27,147 nt of DNA, taken from NCBI GenBank assembly GCA_910585725.1, contig CAJUFA010000039.1, positions 1 to 27,147 on the forward strand, given 5' to 3'. The notes below the pieces were generated by a model. It did not search any database. It saw nothing but the letters and a program-made list of their open reading frames with translations, and was not told the origin of the DNA. This DNA is from an uncultured Dorea sp. GTDB taxonomy: Bacteria > Bacillota > Clostridia > Lachnospirales > Lachnospiraceae. Both the position numbers and the translations under genes were made by a program. Below are positions 22,857-27,147 of the stretch, piece by piece (the first letter of the stretch is position 1; every line of letters starts with the position of its first letter).

Positions 22857-23569
22857 TGTGTTGCGGTGTAACATTTGACGAGCGAATACATACCTGGAGA
22901 GACTGGGGACTGAATCTGGTAAGTATCTACATCCCAATGCCGGATCCAAAAAACCAGATAAGGGATATCCCCGGCGGCGACGGTAATATCGACCTGACAG
23001 AAATCAACGGCCGTCCGGCATACAATGACCGGGAAGGGGTGGAGCTTGCCTTTGATCTGATAGACGAAGATTACAAAGTATGGTTCATGAAATATTCCGA
23101 GTTTGCGAAGGAAATACACGGTAAGAAAGTAAAGATGGTGCTAGATGATGAACTGGATCACTATTACATGGTGCGGTTGAATCTGGACGGACAGAAGACG
23201 AACCCTGTATACGGGGAGATCACGTTATCAGGCACTGCCGAGCCATTCAAATATGATCACGTTGCCAGCAATGAGCCGTGGAAATGGGATTCTTTTAATT
23301 TCCGGACCGGTGTTATCCGGAATTTACGGGATCTGGTGATATCCAATACGAACCATACTGTTAAGATCTTGGGAGCGGGGATAGATAACCCGCCGGTATT
23401 TATTGTTTCGGAGGCGAATAACCTGAAGCTTACGCATGAGGGAAGAACGTACGTGCTGAAAGTTGGCAGGAACAGGTTTCCGGCGGTACGGGTAGGGGAA
23501 GAAGATGTGACGTTGACATTCTCAGGCATGGGGAAACTATCTATAGAGTATAGGGGGCGGTATCTGTAA
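22856..23569 (+). CDS. dit: Distal tail protein (Dit, siphovirus tail component)
   Basis: This 237-aa protein matches the Dit family. An N-terminal part has GVTFDERIHTWRDWGLNLV and RDIPGGDGNIDLTEI. The GRPAYNDREGVELAFDL segment follows, and then a beta-rich C-terminal half (HTVKILGAGIDNPPVFIVS, then LTFSGMGKLSIEYRGRYL). Dit forms the hexameric hub between the tube and the tip. It begins with AGGAGG 10 bp upstream and overlaps both the tape measure stop and the following gene (TAATG). Confidence 0.85.
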   Translation: MCCGVTFDERIHTWRDWGLNLVSIYIPMPDPKNQIRDIPGGDGNIDLTEINGRPAYNDREGVELAFDLIDEDYKVWFMKYSEFAKEIHGKKVKMVLDDELDHYYMVRLNLDGQKTNPVYGEITLSGTAEPFKYDHVASNEPWKWDSFNFRTGVIRNLRDLVISNTNHTVKILGAGIDNPPVFIVSEANNLKLTHEGRTYVLKVGRNRFPAVRVGEEDVTLTFSGMGKLSIEYRGRYL

Positions 23570-25662
23570 TGTATCAAATATTGATAGACGGAAGAGACTT
23601 GTATTATCCGGGGGATGAGGAATATACGGTATCGGATGCGGAGGTCTGTCTGCAGCTAAATGATTCCGGTACATTCGAGTGTGATGTTCCAATACTGAAT
23701 CCGGAATATGGGAACATTAAGAATCGCCGATCCATGATACATGTCCTGAAAAATGGAAGAGAGATCTTCTACGGCGAAGTCCGGGAATCAGAGAAAGATT
23801 TTTACCGGACAAAGCATGTCTATGCAGTGGGGGAATTGGCTTTCCTGTTTGACAGCATTCAGCCGCAGGCAAAATATCAGGACAAGACGGCCAGACAGCT
23901 TTTGGAAACCTGGCTGAATATCCATAACAGTCAGGTGGAGGATAAGAAGAAATTTTATGTTGGCATTGTTACAGTCCATGATAGTAATGACAGTCTGTAC
24001 CGGTTTACAAACCAAGAGACCACGTTGGATGCCATCCGGGAGAAACTGTGTGAAAAGCTGGACGGATATCTGAGGATCCGGAAAGTAAATGGGAAACGAT
24101 ATCTCGATCTTGTGACGCTGCAGGAGTATGGAAAGATCTGCGAACAGCCGATAGAGTTCGGAGATAATTTATTGGACTATGCGGAAAATATATCTGCGAG
24201 CGATCTTTATACCTGTGTCATACCAAAGGGGGCAAGGCTGGAGAAGAGTCCGATCGAGGGATTAGAGGCATATGTGGATATTACATCTGTTAATGGCGGA
24301 GAAGATTATGTATACAGTCCAGAAGCGGTATCGATTTATGGATGGAATCGGTGCGTGGTATCCTGGAATGATGTGACATTGCCGGCTAATCTTAAGAAAA
24401 AGGCTGAGGAATGGCTTAAGGACGCCCAGTATGAAACAATGACATTGAACCTTACCGCTGCAGATTTGTCGCAGTTAGATGTGGATATGGAATGCTTCGA
24501 ACTGGGGGACTTTATCCCGGTTTATTCCAGGCCACATGGGATGGATCGTACATTCCCGGTGAGGTCTGTTGAGCTGCATCTGCAGAATCCAATCGAAAAT
24601 CAGTTGAAGCTTGGGGCAGACGTGAAGCTATGTTATACAAGTCAGAATAAAGGGCAGTACCAGGTGGTGGAGCAGGAATTAGATAATACCCGCCAGACAA
24701 CTACATGGCTGCAGTCTGCGATTGACAATGCTACTGCTATGATGACCGGATCAAAGGGTGGATATAAGGTCTCGGAATATGATAAGAATGGACGATGGCT
24801 CAGGGATCTGTATATGAACGCTCCCAAAAAAGAAGACGCGACGCTGGTCATGCAGATCAACATGAATGGTATCGGCTTTTCCAGGGATGGTTTTGACGGA
24901 CCGTATAAGAATGCCTGGACTATAGACGGTGTGCTCTTAGGGGAATTTATTAAAGCCGGCTCTGTGAAAGCGGAAGCCTTGTCGGCGGAGTATAAGGCGG
25001 CGGTGACAAAGGAGATTGGTACTACGGTAACGTCGAAATTTCAGGTGGCGGAGAACCTGATACGGGCGGAGGTTACCCGTGCTACGAACCGGGAAGTGGA
25101 GCTTGCGGCGGCCATCAGCGTCCAGGCCGAACAGATATCCATGAAAGTAAATAAAGGCAGCATATCTTCCCAGCTTTCTGTGGAATCCGGTCTGATATCG
25201 CTGAAGGGGCCAAGAATTGAAATTGACACAGAGAAGTTTAAACTTGACAAGGATGGCACGACCAGGCTGATAGATGCTTACTTAAGTACACATAACGACA
25301 CAGGCGGAACAGCTATTTTCGGAAGAGGAATCTATATGCAGGATGCTTCCAGTATTGCGGCTGGAATGTTGAGTTTCGATCCGCAGAAAAGAATGGCATG
25401 TCTTGGCGGATATGGGGCTTACGGAAAGTTGGGGCTTGGTTACTGGGCCGGTAATGATCTTTTCAACAGCATGATTACGCTGGAAAGCACCGAGGCACGA
25501 CCAGGAATACAGTTTAATACGGCGTTTTCTTATATTGGAGAGACTTGCTACACCGGGAATATAAGCTATACGGACAATGTGACCTATGGGCCGGAGAACT
25601 CCCTGGATGTAGCACGGAGGAATCTAAGAATCAGAAACGGGCTTGTTATGGAGATAATATGA
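23569..25662 (+). CDS. Tail-associated protein/prophage endopeptidase tail family (Tal)
   Basis: This is a 697-aa protein. Residues 1-370 match the tail endopeptidase/Tal family: LNDSGTFECDVPILNPEYGN, then REIFYGEVRESEKDFYRTKH, ARQLLETWLNIHNSQ, CVIPKGARLE and GDFIPVYSRPHGM. The C-terminal half has a linker (about 370-480) and a helical stretch (KEIGTTVTSKFQVAENLIRA...), then a beta-rich tip (residues 560-697) with LISLKGPRIEIDTEKF. It caps the hub and probably opens the tail for DNA release. No catalytic motif can be assigned with confidence. It ends in an ATGA overlap with the next ORF. Confidence 0.82.
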   Translation: MYQILIDGRDLYYPGDEEYTVSDAEVCLQLNDSGTFECDVPILNPEYGNIKNRRSMIHVLKNGREIFYGEVRESEKDFYRTKHVYAVGELAFLFDSIQPQAKYQDKTARQLLETWLNIHNSQVEDKKKFYVGIVTVHDSNDSLYRFTNQETTLDAIREKLCEKLDGYLRIRKVNGKRYLDLVTLQEYGKICEQPIEFGDNLLDYAENISASDLYTCVIPKGARLEKSPIEGLEAYVDITSVNGGEDYVYSPEAVSIYGWNRCVVSWNDVTLPANLKKKAEEWLKDAQYETMTLNLTAADLSQLDVDMECFELGDFIPVYSRPHGMDRTFPVRSVELHLQNPIENQLKLGADVKLCYTSQNKGQYQVVEQELDNTRQTTTWLQSAIDNATAMMTGSKGGYKVSEYDKNGRWLRDLYMNAPKKEDATLVMQINMNGIGFSRDGFDGPYKNAWTIDGVLLGEFIKAGSVKAEALSAEYKAAVTKEIGTTVTSKFQVAENLIRAEVTRATNREVELAAAISVQAEQISMKVNKGSISSQLSVESGLISLKGPRIEIDTEKFKLDKDGTTRLIDAYLSTHNDTGGTAIFGRGIYMQDASSIAAGMLSFDPQKRMACLGGYGAYGKLGLGYWAGNDLFNSMITLESTEARPGIQFNTAFSYIGETCYTGNISYTDNVTYGPENSLDVARRNLRIRNGLVMEII

Positions 25663-25867
25663 TGGAAAAGAGGATGTATAAAAACAAGCGGATGGCAGAA
25701 GATGCATTACTGGAGAGTTTATAAAATTCGGTAACATAAGTGATAAGTATCATATCAGTGTTGGCTCTATTCCAGCCTATCAGTTACATGTAGAGTATCA
25801 GAATATGTCTGAAATAGAAGATGGAGTAGTTGATAAAGGAGATTATTATGGAGAAACCACAGAATAA
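25662..25867 (+). pseudogene. Frame-disrupted small ORF (or -1 frameshift gene)
   Basis: ATG 25662 (overlapping the previous stop, ATGA) opens a 20-codon frame MEKRMYKNKRMAEDALLES... ending in TAA 25722-25724. In the -1 frame, from about 25718, the sequence reads FIKFGNISDKYHISVGSIPA and continues to a stop at 25865-25867, with no conventional start of its own before the shift. The joined product would be about 68 aa. Either a 1-base change broke a small gene, or a -1 shift near AGTTTATAAAA is used; no classic slippery heptamer is evident. The last 20 bp overlap the next gene. The function is unknown. Confidence 0.45.
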
Positions 25868-26126
25868 TGAAGTATTATCTTCGGAAGTTGTAGCAATAAA
25901 GCCAGTAACAGTAAAGATTGAAGATTTTAGGAAGAACCTGAATAAGGTGGTGGCGGAATCACAGCTGCCGCCTTTTCTTTTGGAAATGGTCTTGGGTGAG
26001 ATGTTGACAGGCATCGGTAATGTGGCACGCCAGGAATACACTCAAGATCGGGAAGTGTGGGAAAAGGCGTGCAAAGAAAGTGAGGAAAAGGCGTGCAAAG
26101 AAGGAGAGGAAAATGGCGGACATTAG
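25848..26126 (+). CDS. Hypothetical protein between Tal and the tail fibre (92 aa)
   Basis: ATG 25848 lies 6 bp after AAAGGAG (25835-25841); the in-frame ATG at 25830 precedes that site and is less likely. The product has MEKPQNNEVLSSEVVAIKPV, then PPFLLEMVLGEMLTGIGNVA (helical), and an acidic, repetitive tail encoded by a 24-bp direct repeat (EKACKESE/EKACKEGE). Small helical proteins of this kind lie just after Tal in many clostridial siphophages and may help assemble tip structures. It overlaps the fibre gene by 14 bp. Confidence 0.6.
   Translation: MEKPQNNEVLSSEVVAIKPVTVKIEDFRKNLNKVVAESQLPPFLLEMVLGEMLTGIGNVARQEYTQDREVWEKACKESEEKACKEGEENGGH
26061..26102 (+). repeat. 24-bp period direct repeat in the 92-aa gene
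   Basis: GAAAAGGCGTGCAAAGAA occurs at 26061-26078 and 26085-26102, encoding EKACKE twice. It is a local duplication within the 3' end of the gene. Confidence 0.7.
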
Positions 26127-27147
26127 TAAGGAGACAAATAACTTTCGGGATGCGGTATATGGGGAAGAGGTCAGAGGCAGCTTAATCTCCCTGGCGGAGA
26201 AGGTGAACAATGAATCCACAAGGGCAAAGGAAGCGGCGGAAGGATATCGTAATTCGGCAAAAAACTTTGCAGATAATGCAAAGCTGTCCGAAACTAATGC
26301 GGCTGGAAGTGCTAATACGGCTGCAGCTAAAGCGACAGCCGCCGGGAATAGTGCGACGGCCGCTGCAGGGAGTGCCAGTACATCCACGGTAAAGGCAACA
26401 GAGGCGGCGAATTCTGCGCAAGCTGCCGCCGGAAGTGCCAATACGGCTACAGCCAAAGCGACGGCCGCCGGGAATAGCGCGACTTCGGCCGCCGGGAGTG
26501 CAAGTACGGCAACTACGAAAGCAACAGAGGCGGCAAATTCTGCCGTATCAGCCGCCGGAAGTGCAAGTACGGCAACTACGAAAGCAACAGAAGCGGCTGG
26601 AAGCGCCGATGCTGCGTGTACATCTGCAGAACTCTCAGAATCCTGGGCGCATGGTCAGACCGGGACAAGAGCGGATGAAGATACAAACAATAGTGAATAC
26701 TTCGCCGGGCTGGCAGAGATCCTTGTAACAGAAGGGCGAAAACTCTTAGAGCAGGCACAGAAGATTGTGGCAGCCGCGACAGAGGGAGCCTTGATCCCAG
26801 GTGGGACAGTGACGTTTGATGATCTTCCTGGTAGTCCAAATGTTGGGTATATGTACAATGTATCAAATGATTTTACAACGGATAGCCGTTTTGAAGAGGG
26901 CGCCGGAGTATTTTACCGTGCCGGAGCTAACGTCTATTGGACAAAAGACGGAAAGTGGGATGTCATGGTAGGTACGCAGGTGACGGGAGTAAAAGGAGGC
27001 GCAGAGAGTACATACCATGTCGGAAATGTTAATATTACGGCGGCAAATATCGGACTTGGAAGTGTTGAAAATAAATCATCCGCCACGATACGAGAGGAGA
27101 TCACAAAGAAAAATGTAACAGACGCTCTTGGATATACACCGCCCACG
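26113..27147 (+). CDS. Tail fibre/appendage protein (partial, runs off the window)
   Basis: ATG 26113 follows AAGGAG (26101-26106) and overlaps the previous gene. The frame is open to the window end (345 codons). After the attachment-like N-terminus (MADISKETNNFRDAVYGEEV) comes an Ala/Ser/Thr-rich coiled coil (about 65-165) made of 21-residue units. SWAHGQTGTR (177-186) follows, then a beta region beginning GGTVTFDDLPGSPNVGYMYN (230-249). Near the end VTDALGYTPP appears, a motif shared by many tail fibres before their C-terminal shaft or tip. It likely forms a trimeric fibre for host binding. Three-heptad units suit a trimer. The receptor-binding end is outside the window. Confidence 0.85.
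   Translation, partial: MADISKETNNFRDAVYGEEVRGSLISLAEKVNNESTRAKEAAEGYRNSAKNFADNAKLSETNAAGSANTAAAKATAAGNSATAAAGSASTSTVKATEAANSAQAAAGSANTATAKATAAGNSATSAAGSASTATTKATEAANSAVSAAGSASTATTKATEAAGSADAACTSAELSESWAHGQTGTRADEDTNNSEYFAGLAEILVTEGRKLLEQAQKIVAAATEGALIPGGTVTFDDLPGSPNVGYMYNVSNDFTTDSRFEEGAGVFYRAGANVYWTKDGKWDVMVGTQVTGVKGGAESTYHVGNVNITAANIGLGSVENKSSATIREEITKKNVTDALGYTPPT
26305..26619 (+). repeat. 63-bp tandem repeats in the tail fibre gene
   Basis: Units starting with GGA/GGG AGT GCN occur at 26305, 26368, 26431, 26494 and 26557, an exact 63-bp period (21 aa, three heptads), with a truncated unit starting at 26599. The units at 26494 and 26557 are nearly identical over AGTGCAAGTACGGCAACTAC and beyond. 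Confidence 0.8.

Noticed and set aside
26061..26619. Regular repeats resembling a CRISPR array
   Set aside because: The repeats are coding, have no spacer structure, and keep exact codon periods (24 and 63 bp) inside two tail genes.
1..27147. tRNA genes, rRNA genes, insertion sequences, att sites
   Set aside because: No cloverleaf-like sequences, transposase genes or convincing attachment-site repeats were recognised by reading; a dedicated scan could not be run.

Overview
This window looks like a stretch of a temperate siphovirus (prophage) of a Firmicute, most likely a clostridial or Lachnospiraceae-type host. The evidence is strong AAGGAGG-type ribosome sites, ATGA/TAATG gene overlaps, GTG and TTG starts, moderate GC content, and an A118/PBSX-like packaging, head and long non-contractile tail gene order. 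Almost every gene is on the + strand. The window starts inside an upstream gene and ends inside a tail-fibre gene. No integrase, repressor, replication or lysis genes, tRNAs, rRNAs or CRISPR arrays are visible.

Layout. (1) 1-3870: end of the early/middle region. It holds a radical SAM protein overlapping a C5-cytosine DNA methyltransferase, a run of very small overlapping genes, and an ArpU/sigma-like regulator. (2) 3871-4076: likely late control region, with three TTGTTC elements at exact 9-bp spacing followed by an AT-rich -10-like box, then a terminator and a second promoter. (3) 4077-4775: a multi-pass membrane protein gene between that promoter and a UUCG-loop terminator, arranged like a moron. 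(4) 4847-9909: terminase small and large subunits, portal, and a minor head protein with a C-terminal extension carrying a JAMM-like HTH...S..D signature. (5) 9896-13626: an accessory block in the middle of the structural genes. It contains a small gene with a promoter inside the preceding gene, a lipoprotein, a small beta-rich protein, a zinc-ribbon ORF broken by a TGA at codon 3, two tiny ORFs and a two-TM protein with a GAF-like C-terminus, and it closes with two tandem terminators. (6) 13641-13688: two perfect 16-bp direct repeats. (7) 13752-25662: scaffold, major capsid protein, a small HeH/SAP-like protein, head-tail connectors, tail tube, tail assembly proteins, tape measure, distal tail protein and tail endopeptidase/tail-associated protein. 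(8) 25662-27147: a frame-disrupted small ORF, a 92-aa protein and the start of an Ala-rich coiled-coil tail fibre.

How it fits together. The regulator at 3448-3870 probably switches on the late operon. TerS/TerL package DNA through the portal into a capsid built by the scaffold and major capsid protein; the connector genes join the head to the tail tube, whose length is set by the tape measure; and Dit, Tal and the fibre form the host-binding tip. The cargo genes have their own promoters and terminators, so they could be expressed in a lysogen. Membrane, lipoprotein and sensor-like products suggest lysogenic conversion, superinfection exclusion or defence, but this is inferred from context and no function is proven here. 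The least ordinary items are the cargo block, the JAMM-like head-protein extension with its small neighbour, and the radical SAM/methyltransferase pair.
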